The notes beneath the pieces are model-generated. The model saw only the letters and a program-made list of their open reading frames with translations. It was not told where the DNA came from and searched no databases. The position numbers were made by a program, and so were the translations under genes. Of a stretch of 64,000 nucleotides of DNA, positions 15,402 to 24,699 are shown piece after piece; positions within the stretch are counted from its first letter, which is position 1, and every line of letters begins with the position of its first letter. This DNA is from Trueperella pecoris (lineage in GTDB: Bacteria; Actinomycetota; Actinomycetes; Actinomycetales; Actinomycetaceae), in assembly GCF_014926385.1 (NCBI RefSeq), contig NZ_CP053291.1:1736001-1800000 (forward strand), given 5' to 3'.

Positions 15402-18317
15402 ATGCTGACTGTTCACGCACCGAATGCCACCTCATTCACCGCCACCGGGCTTGGGCTCCTCGACCCCCACATTATTGAAGCCCGTGTGGTGGAGGAGCTT
15501 GACGGCCAGTACGCGCTGAGCCTGGTGTATCCGGCGGACGGCCCCCTTGCCGAGAAGCTCACCCTCGAGACGATTGTGGCCGCTCCTGTGCCGGGTAACG
15601 AAGTTCGTCAGGGGTTCCGCATCCACGAAGTCACCACCACGCTCGACGGGCTCCTCGAAGTCACGGCGTTTCATGTGTTCTACGACCTGGCGGGGAACTT
15701 CATCGCCGACACGTTCGTGGTAAACAAGACCGCCAAGGGAGCCCTCGATCAGCTCCTGCACGCCGCCACCACCCCGCACGGGTTTACCGCAACCAGCTCC
15801 GACACCGCCACCAGAGCCACAGCTCGACTCGTCCGGATGAGTCTCGCGTCTGCGCTCATGGACACCGGTCAAGACAACACCTTCGCCTCCCGTTGGGCAG
15901 GTGAAATCACGCGCGACAACTGGCATATCCACCACTCTGCCCAGCGCGGCCAGGACCGTGGCGTTGTGATCCGGGACCGGAAGAACCTCACAGGCTACCA
16001 ATCCGTCGTGGACCTCACCAGCGTGGTCACCCGGGTCGTGCCGGTCGGCTATGACGGAATCACCCTGCCCGAGCTCTACATTGACTCGCCCAAACTTGAC
16101 ACGTATGTGACGCCACGTATCCGGGTTATCCGCTACCCACACATCAAAGCAATTAGTAACCCCGAGCGTCCCGGTGAGGACGAAGTCCCACTCGACGACG
16201 CCCACACCCTACTGCGCGAAGCCGCACACGCAGAGTTCACCAAAGGCCGTGTGGATGAGCCTGCCGCCTCCTACACAGTGTCATTCGTCGAGCTCGCCAC
16301 CACCAAGGAGTACGCCGACTTCGCTGACCTCGAAACCGTGATTTTGGGTGACACGGTCACCGTGCGCCACGCCGACCTCGGCGTCGCGCTGACCGCACGA
16401 GTCGTCGGCTACGGCTACGACCCACTCACCAGAACCTATGTGTCGGTCGAGCTAGGCTCGGTAGCAGGAAAATTCACCTCCATCACCCGACAAATCACCT
16501 CAGCAGTAAACGCGGCTGAAGTGGCCCAGGACTTGGCTGGTGTCGCGCTGGCATCAGCGGACGGGAAAACCACCAACCACTACGGACCCATACACCCCGC
16601 CACGGCTCGGCTTGGGGACACCTGGTTTCGAAACAACGGCGAAAACGTCGAGATTTGGGTTTACCAAATTACCGACACCGGCGAACCTGGCTGGGTGGCG
16701 CTGGCCACCGACTTGAACCACGCACAGGTCACCGCAGAGCTCGCTACTGCCCGCGCCGAGGTTGAGGCCGCACAGCAGGCCGCTGACGAAGCGAAGGCCA
16801 CCGCCACGGCTGTTTCTACCCGGATGGACTTAGCCGAAGCCGACATCGATCAGGCACGACAGGCCGCGATGGGTGCGGAAGCCAAAGCTGCAGAAGCCGA
16901 ACTGGCTGCCGATGAGGCTGCCGCGCAAGTGGAACAGTACGACGAACTCATCAGCCAAGCACATGCTCGAGCGGATGAGGCGTACCAGAGTGCCGCTCAG
17001 ACCTACGACAGCAGCGAAGCGTGGTTCTTGCAGCTCACCAACGCAGACCAGGACCTGTCGTCGTCACTGTCGATGCTCTCAAACGATCTGAACCTACGGG
17101 TCAAAGCGGGCGAGATCATCTCGCAAATCAACCTCTCGCCAGAGACCATCCTCATCAGCGGGAGCCGTATCCACATCAGCGGTGCAACCACGATCGATGA
17201 GGGCACCATCATGACCGCGATGATCGCAAACGCCGCAATCACAGACGCGAAGATCGCCTCCCTGTCGGCAGCCAAAATTACGACCGGCACCCTGTCAGCG
17301 GCGAGGATTGCGGCAGGTTCGATCACGAGCGACAAGCTCACGATCGCCAGCGGGTTCATCATGACCGCGATGATCGCAAACGCCGCAATCACGGACGCGA
17401 AGATCGCCTCCCTGTCAGCGTCGAAGATCACCACCGGGACACTCGCAGCAGCCAGGATCGCAGCAGGCTCGATTACCAGCGACAAGCTCACCATTGCCAG
17501 CGGGTTCATCAAGACGGCGATGATCGCAGATGCGGCAGTCACGTCGGCGAAGATCGCAGCATTGGATGCGGGAAAGATCACCACCGGCACCCTGTCGGCA
17601 GCCCGCATCGGGGCAGGGTCAATCACCGCAGACAAGCTCGCCACCAATGCGATCCAAGTTGGCCTTGCCGGGTGGAATTCCAGTATTCGCATTAGCCCGA
17701 CCCAGATCGGATGGTATTCGGGGACGAGCCTGGAAGGGACGATCACTTCTGCTGGTCTGAAGTTTTGGTACGGGACCCGCTACATCGGGGAAATGGCCAG
17801 GCGAGCGAAGAAGGACGCCGCCGATATCCAAGGCATCGTCAACCAGCTCGCTTACCGGGGAGACTACATAGCCTGGAGCTACCAGACGACCTCCTCGGGC
17901 GACTACTACACGTGCCTCACCTTGGATCCGAAGGGCCGGTTCTACGGACGCGCCGGTATCCACCTTGGAGCTGACCTGCGGATGAACGGCAACAAGGTCT
18001 ACACCTCCGACACCCGTTACGTCATGTTCCAAGACGTGACCTTCACCGGCAAAGGCACCTACGCCACACTCTCGGGCTCGAACGGGCTGGCACGGATCGG
18101 GTTCCACACCTACGACCTGCTGGTCACAACCAACGGCACCTTCTACAACATGTCACGACTCTTTGACAGGGTCAAAGACCTGATGACCCGAGTCAACTCG
18201 CTCATTGGCCGATTGAATTACGGCTGGATCGTCTCTATCTCAGGCTCCGGCTCAAACATCACCTGGAAGAACTACGCCAATACCGGCCTGTCGACCATGT
18301 CCACCACCCTCGCCTAG
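15402..18317 (+). CDS. Tail endopeptidase-type protein with repetitive fibre region
   Basis: A 971-aa tail-tip protein. Residues 1-370 match the prophage tail endopeptidase / minor structural family (IIEARVVEELDGQYALSLVYP; GFRIHEVTTTLDGLLEVTAFH). About 440-545 is an Ala/Glu-rich coiled coil. From residue 604 three 50-residue repeats carry motifs ITDAKIAS, KITTGTL, AARIAAGSITSDKL. The C-terminal 220 residues are probably the receptor-binding or collagen-like tip. It is expected to dock on Dit and contact the cell wall. ATG follows AGGAAAGGA. Confidence 0.88.
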   Translation: MLTVHAPNATSFTATGLGLLDPHIIEARVVEELDGQYALSLVYPADGPLAEKLTLETIVAAPVPGNEVRQGFRIHEVTTTLDGLLEVTAFHVFYDLAGNFIADTFVVNKTAKGALDQLLHAATTPHGFTATSSDTATRATARLVRMSLASALMDTGQDNTFASRWAGEITRDNWHIHHSAQRGQDRGVVIRDRKNLTGYQSVVDLTSVVTRVVPVGYDGITLPELYIDSPKLDTYVTPRIRVIRYPHIKAISNPERPGEDEVPLDDAHTLLREAAHAEFTKGRVDEPAASYTVSFVELATTKEYADFADLETVILGDTVTVRHADLGVALTARVVGYGYDPLTRTYVSVELGSVAGKFTSITRQITSAVNAAEVAQDLAGVALASADGKTTNHYGPIHPATARLGDTWFRNNGENVEIWVYQITDTGEPGWVALATDLNHAQVTAELATARAEVEAAQQAADEAKATATAVSTRMDLAEADIDQARQAAMGAEAKAAEAELAADEAAAQVEQYDELISQAHARADEAYQSAAQTYDSSEAWFLQLTNADQDLSSSLSMLSNDLNLRVKAGEIISQINLSPETILISGSRIHISGATTIDEGTIMTAMIANAAITDAKIASLSAAKITTGTLSAARIAAGSITSDKLTIASGFIMTAMIANAAITDAKIASLSASKITTGTLAAARIAAGSITSDKLTIASGFIKTAMIADAAVTSAKIAALDAGKITTGTLSAARIGAGSITADKLATNAIQVGLAGWNSSIRISPTQIGWYSGTSLEGTITSAGLKFWYGTRYIGEMARRAKKDAADIQGIVNQLAYRGDYIAWSYQTTSSGDYYTCLTLDPKGRFYGRAGIHLGADLRMNGNKVYTSDTRYVMFQDVTFTGKGTYATLSGSNGLARIGFHTYDLLVTTNGTFYNMSRLFDRVKDLMTRVNSLIGRLNYGWIVSISGSGSNITWKNYANTGLSTMSTTLA
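17211..17650 (+). repeat. Three tandem 150-bp repeats in the tail-fibre gene
   Basis: Repeat starts fall at 17211, 17361 and 17511, exactly 150 bp apart, encoding 50-residue units with the KITTGTL and ARI.AGSIT.DKL motifs. Copies 1 and 2 are nearly identical in DNA; copy 3 has diverged. Copy number could change by slippage or recombination. Confidence 0.85.
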
Positions 18318-18330
18318 AAAGGGCCCCATA

Positions 18331-18789
18331 ATGCGCCTACTCATTACCAACCGCCACCTCGGCCCCATCCACGACCTTTTAGAGGCTATGGAGCTACGCC
18401 CCGCTCAGTCGCGGGCGCGCTCCAAGCTGCTGGAACTGGTCAAGGATGCGCAGCTGCGGTTCGGGGCCGACGAATACGACCTCGTCACCGCCCACGCCAT
18501 CCTCGATGACACCGGTAAACCCTTCATCGGCCAGGACGGCACCTTCCAGCTCGCTGAGGGCACCGACCTGGGCGAGTTCCTCACCCTGCGAGAACAGCTC
18601 TTGGACTCCGTGGCGGAGGTCGATGGCCCCACCTACACCGGCCATCTCGCTGATGTTGCACAACTGCTTTCCGACTATGACGAGTCGCTGTCTGGACAGA
18701 GCGCCGAGGCATACAACGTGCTCTACGACGCTGTGGAGGCCGCGCTGGGGGAAGCCGCGAATACGCAGGGCAGTGAGACCCGTGAGTGA
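18331..18789 (+). CDS. Hypothetical tail-module protein
   Basis: A 152-aa acidic protein just after the fibre gene. ATG follows AAAGGG. No membrane segment or known motif; helical by composition. From its place it may be a baseplate accessory or fibre-assembly protein, but nothing in the sequence proves it. Its 3' end overlaps the next small gene. Confidence 0.7.
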   Translation: MRLLITNRHLGPIHDLLEAMELRPAQSRARSKLLELVKDAQLRFGADEYDLVTAHAILDDTGKPFIGQDGTFQLAEGTDLGEFLTLREQLLDSVAEVDGPTYTGHLADVAQLLSDYDESLSGQSAEAYNVLYDAVEAALGEAANTQGSETRE

Positions 18790-18958
18790 ACTGCCTCAGG
18801 AGGTGGTAATTCATCCGATCGAACCCGCCTCGCCCGACCCCGTCCCCGTCCCACCAGCCAAGGACGCCCCAATCCCGGTCGAGGAGGTCAAGCCATCGAC
18901 AGGCGGACTGGATTTAACTGACCCGATCCTGGAAGTACTCACCAACCCCAACTTGTAA
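18782..18958 (+). CDS. Small proline-rich phage protein
   Basis: A 58-aa protein from GTG 18782, overlapping the previous stop by 8 bp. It is rich in Pro, Val and acidic residues (SPDPVPVPPAKDAP), and the position before the lysis genes resembles XkdX-like small tail proteins. No motif confirms this. An intrinsic terminator follows. Confidence 0.5.
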   Translation: MSELPQEVVIHPIEPASPDPVPVPPAKDAPIPVEEVKPSTGGLDLTDPILEVLTNPNL

Positions 18959-18979
18959 ACCATCTGGCCCACCCCGAAC

Positions 18980-19010
18980 GCCCGCACCCCGCTGCTTGGG
19001 TGCGGGCTTT
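18980..19010 (+). terminator. Intrinsic terminator between tail and lysis genes
   Basis: A perfect 10-bp stem (GCCCGCACCC with GGGTGCGGGC, 18980-18989 and 18998-19007), an 8-base loop and a short T run. Confidence 0.75.
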
Positions 19011-19042
19011 GTCGTGTGCCCAACTCTTGTGAAAGGAGCCCC

Positions 19043-19510
19043 ATGTCGCTCAAAGCTATCTGGGCCACGATCCAAACCGGCCTCGCCGGAGTTGCAGCCG
19101 CGATCGGCGGATTCCTGGGCGGACTCGATGGCCTGATCTACGCCCTCGTCGCGTTCGTGTTCGCTGACTACATCACCGGTGTGCTCGCCGCGATCGCTGA
19201 ACGCCGGGTGTCGAGCGCGATCGGATTCAAAGGCATTAGCCGAAAGATCGTGCTGTTCGCACTCATTGGCCTTGCCCACCTGCTCGATGTACACGTCATC
19301 GGCACCCCCGGTGTGCTGCGCACCGTAACCATCGTGTTCTACCTGTCCAACGAAGGCATCTCCCTGCTGGAAAACACCACCCGGTTAGGGCTTCCCGTGC
19401 CCAGGCAGATCCGGCGCGCACTGGACCTGATCACCCGTGACGTCGAAGGCAAACCCGACCTGGAAAACCACCCCAACCACACCACACCTGAACTGGAGCA
19501 AAACTCATGA
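19043..19510 (+). CDS. Holin, phage_holin_4 (toxin secretion/lysis) family
   Basis: A 155-aa membrane protein that permeabilises the cytoplasmic membrane at the end of the lytic cycle. Three hydrophobic segments are visible: about 8-30, about 33-52 (YALVAFVFADYITGVLAAI, diagnostic of the Cp-1-type family) and about 72-110. It has a charged C-terminal tail. ATG 19043 follows AAAGGAG. The end overlaps the endolysin start (ATGA), giving a classical lysis cassette. Confidence 0.9.
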   Translation: MSLKAIWATIQTGLAGVAAAIGGFLGGLDGLIYALVAFVFADYITGVLAAIAERRVSSAIGFKGISRKIVLFALIGLAHLLDVHVIGTPGVLRTVTIVFYLSNEGISLLENTTRLGLPVPRQIRRALDLITRDVEGKPDLENHPNHTTPELEQNS

Positions 19511-20478
19511 CCTTCTCACCCCTGTGCAAGCACACCGTCTCCACGAAGAACTACTCCTCCCGGTCAGGAAACCGGATCACCCGGCTAATCATCCACTACA
19601 CCGCTGGCGGCACCGACGAATCGAACGTGCGCCTGCTCTCACGCTCCCACGAGTACGGACGCGACGTGTCCTGCACGTATGTGCTGCGCCGAGACGGCAG
19701 CCTGGTGGGTATCGTCCCCGAAGAATACCGGCCCTGGACCTCCGGCAGCTTCTCTGCTGATGCGCCATCGGTCACGGTCGAAACCGTCATCAGCCCCAAG
19801 GGGCAAGCAACAGCAGCGCAGATGGAAACCCTCGCCAGACTCGCAGCCGACCTGTCCAACCGCTACGGCTGGGGCGCACTGAACCGGTCGAACATTCGCG
19901 GGCACCGTGAATTCGCTGCCACGGACTGCCCAGGCCCCTACCTGTGGCCGCGTATGGATCAGATCGTGACTCGCGCCAACCAACTCCGCACCGGCAACAA
20001 ACCCACTCCTGCACATGCACCTGCCGCTGACATTGAGTCACTTGCTGATGCGGTGATCCGTGGCGAGTACGGCAACGGCCAGGAGCGCAAACGCAAGCTC
20101 GGCTCGAAGTACTCGGCAGTGCAGGCACGGGTCAACGAGAAGCTGGCAGGTAAACCTGCACCGACACCGAAACCTGCAGCCAAGCCCGCCCCACCTACCG
20201 GCAACATTGACGCCCTGGCTGATGCCGTCATTCGTGGCGAGTACGGCAACGGTGAGGATCGCAAGCGCCGCTTGGGTGCTCAGTACGCGGCCGTACAGAA
20301 ACGCGTCAACGAGAAACTCGCAGGAGAGAACACTGCAAAGCCTGCCGTGAACATCGATGCTCTGGCTGACGCCGTCATTCGTGGCGACTATGGGAACGGT
20401 GAGGAGCGTAAGCGCAGGCTCGGTGCGAACTATGCCGCCGTGCAGGCGCGCGTGAACCATAAGCTCGGCATCCGATAG
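19507..20478 (+). CDS. Endolysin: N-acetylmuramoyl-L-alanine amidase with three CW_7 repeats
   Basis: A 323-aa lysin. Residues about 20-155 are an Amidase_2 (T7 lysozyme-like) domain with zinc ligands H30 (LIIHYTAGG), H133 (RGHREF) and C141 (TDCPGPYL), cleaving the bond between muramic acid and the stem peptide. Three CW_7 (Cpl-7-type) wall-binding repeats follow at about 175-213, 233-271 and 282-320 (DALADAVIRGEYGNGEDRKR motif), joined by Ala/Pro/Lys linkers. There is no signal peptide, so release depends on the holin. Confidence 0.96.
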   Translation: MTFSPLCKHTVSTKNYSSRSGNRITRLIIHYTAGGTDESNVRLLSRSHEYGRDVSCTYVLRRDGSLVGIVPEEYRPWTSGSFSADAPSVTVETVISPKGQATAAQMETLARLAADLSNRYGWGALNRSNIRGHREFAATDCPGPYLWPRMDQIVTRANQLRTGNKPTPAHAPAADIESLADAVIRGEYGNGQERKRKLGSKYSAVQARVNEKLAGKPAPTPKPAAKPAPPTGNIDALADAVIRGEYGNGEDRKRRLGAQYAAVQKRVNEKLAGENTAKPAVNIDALADAVIRGDYGNGEERKRRLGANYAAVQARVNHKLGIR

Positions 20479-20501
20479 GTAGCGCGCAGTCGCTGAGCTT
20501 T

Positions 20502-20545
20502 GGCCCCGTCATCACCCCCTTGTTGGGTGGTGGCGGGGCCTTTTC
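20502..20545 (+). terminator. Intrinsic terminator after endolysin
   Basis: GGCCCCG(20502-20508) pairs with CGGGGCC(20534-20540), extended by ATCACCC/GGGTGGT, and is followed by TTTTCT. It ends the late operon. Confidence 0.85.
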
Positions 20546-20565
20546 TGCGTTTACAGGCCGATTCG

Positions 20566-20757
20566 CTATCGCAGATGCTCGAAGGGGTCGATCACTGAGT
20601 GCACACCACAATCCGGGCAGATAAACGCGACGCGGATCCCCTCACTCTTTCCCGCAATGAATGGGTCAGGTATGCAGTCGGAGCCGCACTCTGAGCAGGT
20701 TCGATAAGACTGGCCACCAAGAAACAGCGGCAAATTCAAATCTTCGTTCGTCCTCAT
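20566..20757 (-). CDS. Small zinc-ribbon protein
   Basis: A 63-aa protein with two CxxC pairs (CSECGSDC and CPDCG) separated by about 25 residues, a compact zinc ribbon. ATG 20757 is chosen because residues further upstream look random, though the frame stays open to about 20838. It is on the opposite strand to the lysis genes and faces the terminator. Function unknown; possibly a cargo gene. The zinc motif is clear but expression is unproven. Confidence 0.45.
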   Translation of the reverse strand: MRTNEDLNLPLFLGGQSYRTCSECGSDCIPDPFIAGKSEGIRVAFICPDCGVHSVIDPFEHLR

Positions 20758-21009
20758 CACCCACCCCGGATAAGGCGGTTCGAAAGCCGATCTGGACTTT
20801 TCGCAAGGAAGCGCACCAGCCACCCAACGACTCTTCACCGCATTGTGAATAGAACATCAGAATATCTGTCCCGACCGCATTTACGCACCAACTCTGACCT
20901 CAATGCGCGATAGCGGCGGGAAGAGTTTTGTGTTCGCTGTCCGGTTACGGGTGCTGCGAGCGGCGTATGGGCGACCACGTTTCGTCCACTTGCGAGGAGC
21001 TCGTTCGCG

Positions 21010-21420
21010 ATGGCTTTGAACCAGACTGATCGCCGCCACATCCAGACGATGCGCGCTGCCGGGGTTGCGTACTCCCGAATTGCTGCGCACCTGGACCTGA
21101 ACGCTAACAGCGTCAAAACTTACTGTCTTCGACATAACATCACCGCCGACCCGGATATTGAGCAGGTCCAGGACCCAGTAGGGGTGTGGTGTTTGCACTG
21201 CTGCGACCCAATCGAGCTGCGGGCCGGATCGAAGTTTTGCTCCACACCTTGCCACCGGGCTTGGTGGGCCACCCATCGCACCGTTGTCACTGAAGAGGTG
21301 GTGTGCGCGAACTGTCACCAACAGGTCACCGTCGCTCGCACAGGCCAGACGAAGCGCAAGTACTGCTGCCATCCGTGCTTTATCCAGCACCGCTTCCGCA
21401 CCCGAGGTGGAAAGCGGTGA
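21010..21420 (+). CDS. HTH plus zinc-ribbon protein of the recombinase module
   Basis: A 136-aa protein. Residues 5-45 form a resolvase/sigma-like helix-turn-helix (DRRHIQTMRAAGVAYSRIAA, then NSVKTYCLRHNI). Two Cys-rich zinc-binding units follow (CLHCCDP...CSTPC and CANCHQQ...CCHPC). Such genes are common upstream of tandem serine recombinases in Gram-positive mobile elements and are often labelled 'sigma-70-like'. It probably regulates or assists recombination. The end overlaps the next start by 4 bp. Confidence 0.75.
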   Translation: MALNQTDRRHIQTMRAAGVAYSRIAAHLDLNANSVKTYCLRHNITADPDIEQVQDPVGVWCLHCCDPIELRAGSKFCSTPCHRAWWATHRTVVTEEVVCANCHQQVTVARTGQTKRKYCCHPCFIQHRFRTRGGKR

Positions 21421-21629
21421 ACCTCGCTGCTGAACTACGCGCGCACCACCAACTTGAGGACATCAAAAACCTTCTGGGACGCGGCCTCCTCACCCCAGAG
21501 GAAGCCATAACGGTATGTGCTCAACTAGAGCAGACAGATGCGCCACTTGCCGGGCTTCAAAGAGCCTGTTTCGTTGACTATCTGGAGGGTTTGAGTGATG
21601 TATGGATACAACCTGAAAACCCGGTCTGA
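21417..21629 (+). CDS. Small recombinase-associated protein (SHOCT-like segment)
   Basis: A 70-aa protein from GTG 21417 overlapping the upstream TGA. It contains a short-C-terminal-domain-like motif (DIKNLLGRGLLTPEEAITVC), typical of small proteins encoded just before large serine recombinases. Function unknown; perhaps a recombination directionality factor, by position only. Confidence 0.6.
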   Translation: MNLAAELRAHHQLEDIKNLLGRGLLTPEEAITVCAQLEQTDAPLAGLQRACFVDYLEGLSDVWIQPENPV

Positions 21630-21643
21630 CTAGGAGAAACACC

Positions 21644-23089
21644 GTGAAGAGAATGGAGCAAATCACCCCGCCACCGACCAATACTTCTCAGGTCGTGAAC
21701 GTGGCAGCCTATGCCCGGATCAGCGCAGAAACCGAACGCACACCGCTAAGCCTGTCCAGCCAAGTCTCGTACTACCAGCAGCTCATCTGCGGCACTCCCG
21801 GTTGGGCGTTCGCCGGGGTCTTCGCTGACTCTGGCATCTCTGGAACCACGACGAACCGTCCCCAGTTCCAAGAACTCCTTGCTCTGGCGCGGGCAGGCAA
21901 GATCAACCTGATCTTGACCAAGTCCATCTCAAGGTTCGCCCGCAACACCGTTGACCTGCTCGAAACCGTCCGGGAGCTCAAAGAACTCGGAGTGGAGGTG
22001 CGGTTCGAAAAGGAGAACATCTCCTCAACCAGTGCCGACGGGGAGCTGATGCTCACCCTGCTCGCCTCGTTCGCGCAGGCAGAATCAGAACAGATCAGCC
22101 AAAACGTGAAGTGGCGGGTCTGGACAGGCTTCGAGGAAGGCAAGGCCAACGGCTTCCACCTATATGGCTACACCGACTCAGCTGACGGCACCGACGTGCA
22201 GATCATTGAAGACGAGGCCGAGGTGGTGCGCTGGATATTCGCCCAATACATGGACAAGGTCTCGTGCGAGAAGATGGCCGCCCAACTCATCACCGAAGGC
22301 CGGGTCCCGCACCTGGCCGACAACAAACTGCCCGGCGAATGGGTACGCCACCTCCTGAAGAATCCCGCCTACACCGGCGACCTGCTTCTGGGCCGGTGGT
22401 CTACGCCTGAGGGTAGGCCCGGCCGCGCGGTGCGCAACACGGGTCAACTACCGCAGTATCTGGTAAAAAACGCGATCCCCGCGATCATTGACCATGCCAC
22501 CTTCGACGCCGTCCAAACCGAGATCGCCCGACGCAGAGAACTCGGAGCGAAGGCGAACTGGGCGATCAACACGGTCACGCTCACGTCAAAGATCAGGTGT
22601 GTGGCCTGCGACAGATCGTTCGTGCGGGCAAAGCGCAACCCGCGCACCCAACACAACATCACCACCGAGCGCTGGATATGTACCAACCGCAGAAGTGGAC
22701 GAGCCAACAGTTGTGGCACCCGCGAACTCTCAGACACCGCACTCAAGAAGGTCATTGCTGAGGTCCTGGGGATCGACTCCTTCGACGACGATGTTGTGGC
22801 TGAGCGGCTAGACCACATCGATGTGGAAGGCAAAGACCGTCTCACCTTCCACCTCACGGACGGCACGACGTGCGTACGTATCTGGGATCCCCAGCTGAAG
22901 AAGAACTCGTGGACCCCCGCTAAGAAAGCCGCCTGGGGTGAACTCGTGCGTGCCCGCTGGGCCGAAGCCAAAAGGCTCGGGTTGGACAACCCCCGGCAAG
23001 CACCAACACCACCCGAAGCGTTAGCCAAATACAGAGCGGTGGCTGCCGCCGAAGCCGCGCGTCTACGTGCCGAGCGAGGCGAACGCTAA
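21644..23089 (+). CDS. Large serine recombinase 1
   Basis: A 481-aa site-specific recombinase. The resolvase catalytic domain occupies about 17-160 with nucleophile S27 in YARIS and conserved FADSGISG and KSISRFARNT. A recombinase domain (about 185-290) and a zinc ribbon (CVACDRSF near 325, C347 and C358-type cysteines later) follow. The coiled-coil region is short compared with phiC31-type integrases. It is immediately followed by a second recombinase, so both may be needed for integration or excision. GTG start after AGGAGAA. Confidence 0.93.
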   Translation: MKRMEQITPPPTNTSQVVNVAAYARISAETERTPLSLSSQVSYYQQLICGTPGWAFAGVFADSGISGTTTNRPQFQELLALARAGKINLILTKSISRFARNTVDLLETVRELKELGVEVRFEKENISSTSADGELMLTLLASFAQAESEQISQNVKWRVWTGFEEGKANGFHLYGYTDSADGTDVQIIEDEAEVVRWIFAQYMDKVSCEKMAAQLITEGRVPHLADNKLPGEWVRHLLKNPAYTGDLLLGRWSTPEGRPGRAVRNTGQLPQYLVKNAIPAIIDHATFDAVQTEIARRRELGAKANWAINTVTLTSKIRCVACDRSFVRAKRNPRTQHNITTERWICTNRRSGRANSCGTRELSDTALKKVIAEVLGIDSFDDDVVAERLDHIDVEGKDRLTFHLTDGTTCVRIWDPQLKKNSWTPAKKAAWGELVRARWAEAKRLGLDNPRQAPTPPEALAKYRAVAAAEAARLRAERGER

Positions 23090-24691
23090 ATGGCCCGCAC
23101 AGTCACCGCGATCCCCGCCACCCGTGCCCTGCACACCGGCACCCCGCTCGGGCAAACAATTGTGCGCAGGGTCGCCGGGTATGCCCGCGTGTCGACCGAC
23201 CATGACGATCAGCTGACTTCCTACGAAGCCCAAGTCGACTACTACACCCGCTACATCACCGAGCACGCAGGCTGGCAACTGGTCCAGGTCTACACCGACG
23301 AAGGCATCACCGGCACCTCCACCAAACACCGTGCCGGTTTCCAACAGATGGTCGCCGACGCGCTCAACGGCCAGATCGACCTGATCATCACCAAGAGCGT
23401 CTCCCGCTTCGCCCGCAACACCGTTGACTCGCTCACCACAGTGAGGGCACTCAAAGACAAAGGAGTGGAGGTCTACTTCGAGAAGGAAGGGATCTGGACC
23501 TTCGATGCCAAAGGCGAACTCCTCATCACGATCATGAGTTCGCTGGCACAGGAAGAAGCCCGTTCCATCTCCGAGAACGTCACCTGGGGGCACCGTAAAC
23601 GCTTCGCCGACGGGAAAGTCACCATCCCGTACTCCCGGTTCCTCGGCTACGACAAAGGCGAGGACGGAAACCTGGTCATCAACACCGAGCAAGCCAAGCT
23701 CGTGCGCCGCATCTACAACATGTACTTAGGCGGCATGTCCATCGGCGCAATCGCCCGCACCCTCACGGATGAACCGAACACGTACACCGCAGCAGGCAAC
23801 AAAACCTGGCACTACCAATCGGTACGCTCAATCCTCACCAACGAGAAATACAAGGGCGACGCCCTCCTGCAAAAGTCCTATGTTGCTGACTTCCTGACAA
23901 AGAAGCAGGTCATCAACCAAGGCGAGGTGCCCCAGTACTACGTCACCGCCAGCCACGAAGCGATCATCAGCCCAGCAGTGTGGGACTTCGTCCAAGCCGA
24001 ACTGGCCAAAGGCGCCACGAATCAGCGGACGCAGCACCGAACCCGCCCGTTCTCATCCACCTTCGAGTGCGGCCAGTGCGGGCACTTCTTTGGCTCGAAA
24101 ACCTGGCATGCAGGCAGCAAATACGAAAAGGTCATCTGGCGCTGCGGCCACAAATACAAAGGCGACACCAAGTGCGCCACCGGCCACATCGACGATGGAC
24201 GCCTCAAGGACATGTTCGTCGAGGCCATCTGCCTCCGCTTCGGGTCACCAGCCGACGCCACCGTCAACCACGCCGTGCTAGACGCGCTCGATACCAGTGA
24301 CCTCGAAGTCGAAGCTGCCGGACTGATCGCTCAGATCGACCAGGTAGCAAAGAAACTCGAATCACTGATCGCCCGCAACGCACGCGTCGCCCAAGACCAA
24401 CAGGCCTACGAGAAGATATTCAACGCCGCCCACCAACAACACCAAACCCTGTTAGCTGAGCACGCCGCCGTGGTCGCCGAGATCCAAAACAAGCACAACC
24501 GGCTTGCCGCCTACCGCTACTACCAACAGGAAACCGCCCAGCTCAACGTCGATCAGCTGCTCTTCAGCCCCTACCTCTGCGTCACCCTCCTCGACAAAGG
24601 CACCGTCAGCACCGACGGCGCCGTGACTTTCCAGTTCCGCGACGGATCTTGCCAGGAGATTCCAGTGACATGCAGCTTCGGGCAACCGTGA
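23090..24691 (+). CDS. Large serine recombinase 2
   Basis: A 533-aa recombinase starting on the base after the previous stop. Catalytic S35 lies in YARVS, with TDEGITGTS and KSVSRFARNT conserved. The zinc ribbon is FECGQCGHFF plus CGHKYKGDTKC. The C-terminal 140 residues are strongly coiled coil (AGLIAQIDQVAKKLESLIAR), the part that controls directionality in large serine integrases. As the longer and more canonical of the two, it is the better candidate for the integrase proper. Confidence 0.94.
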   Translation: MARTVTAIPATRALHTGTPLGQTIVRRVAGYARVSTDHDDQLTSYEAQVDYYTRYITEHAGWQLVQVYTDEGITGTSTKHRAGFQQMVADALNGQIDLIITKSVSRFARNTVDSLTTVRALKDKGVEVYFEKEGIWTFDAKGELLITIMSSLAQEEARSISENVTWGHRKRFADGKVTIPYSRFLGYDKGEDGNLVINTEQAKLVRRIYNMYLGGMSIGAIARTLTDEPNTYTAAGNKTWHYQSVRSILTNEKYKGDALLQKSYVADFLTKKQVINQGEVPQYYVTASHEAIISPAVWDFVQAELAKGATNQRTQHRTRPFSSTFECGQCGHFFGSKTWHAGSKYEKVIWRCGHKYKGDTKCATGHIDDGRLKDMFVEAICLRFGSPADATVNHAVLDALDTSDLEVEAAGLIAQIDQVAKKLESLIARNARVAQDQQAYEKIFNAAHQQHQTLLAEHAAVVAEIQNKHNRLAAYRYYQQETAQLNVDQLLFSPYLCVTLLDKGTVSTDGAVTFQFRDGSCQEIPVTCSFGQP

Positions 24692-24699
24692 GGGAAAAA

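Noticed and set aside
17211-17650. Regular repeats that could suggest a CRISPR array
   Set aside because: Period is 150 bp, in frame, and encodes a tail-fibre protein; there is no repeat-spacer structure. No CRISPR array was seen in the window.
15402-18789. Possible diversity-generating retroelement at the tail tip
   Set aside because: No reverse transcriptase or template repeat is present near the tail genes.
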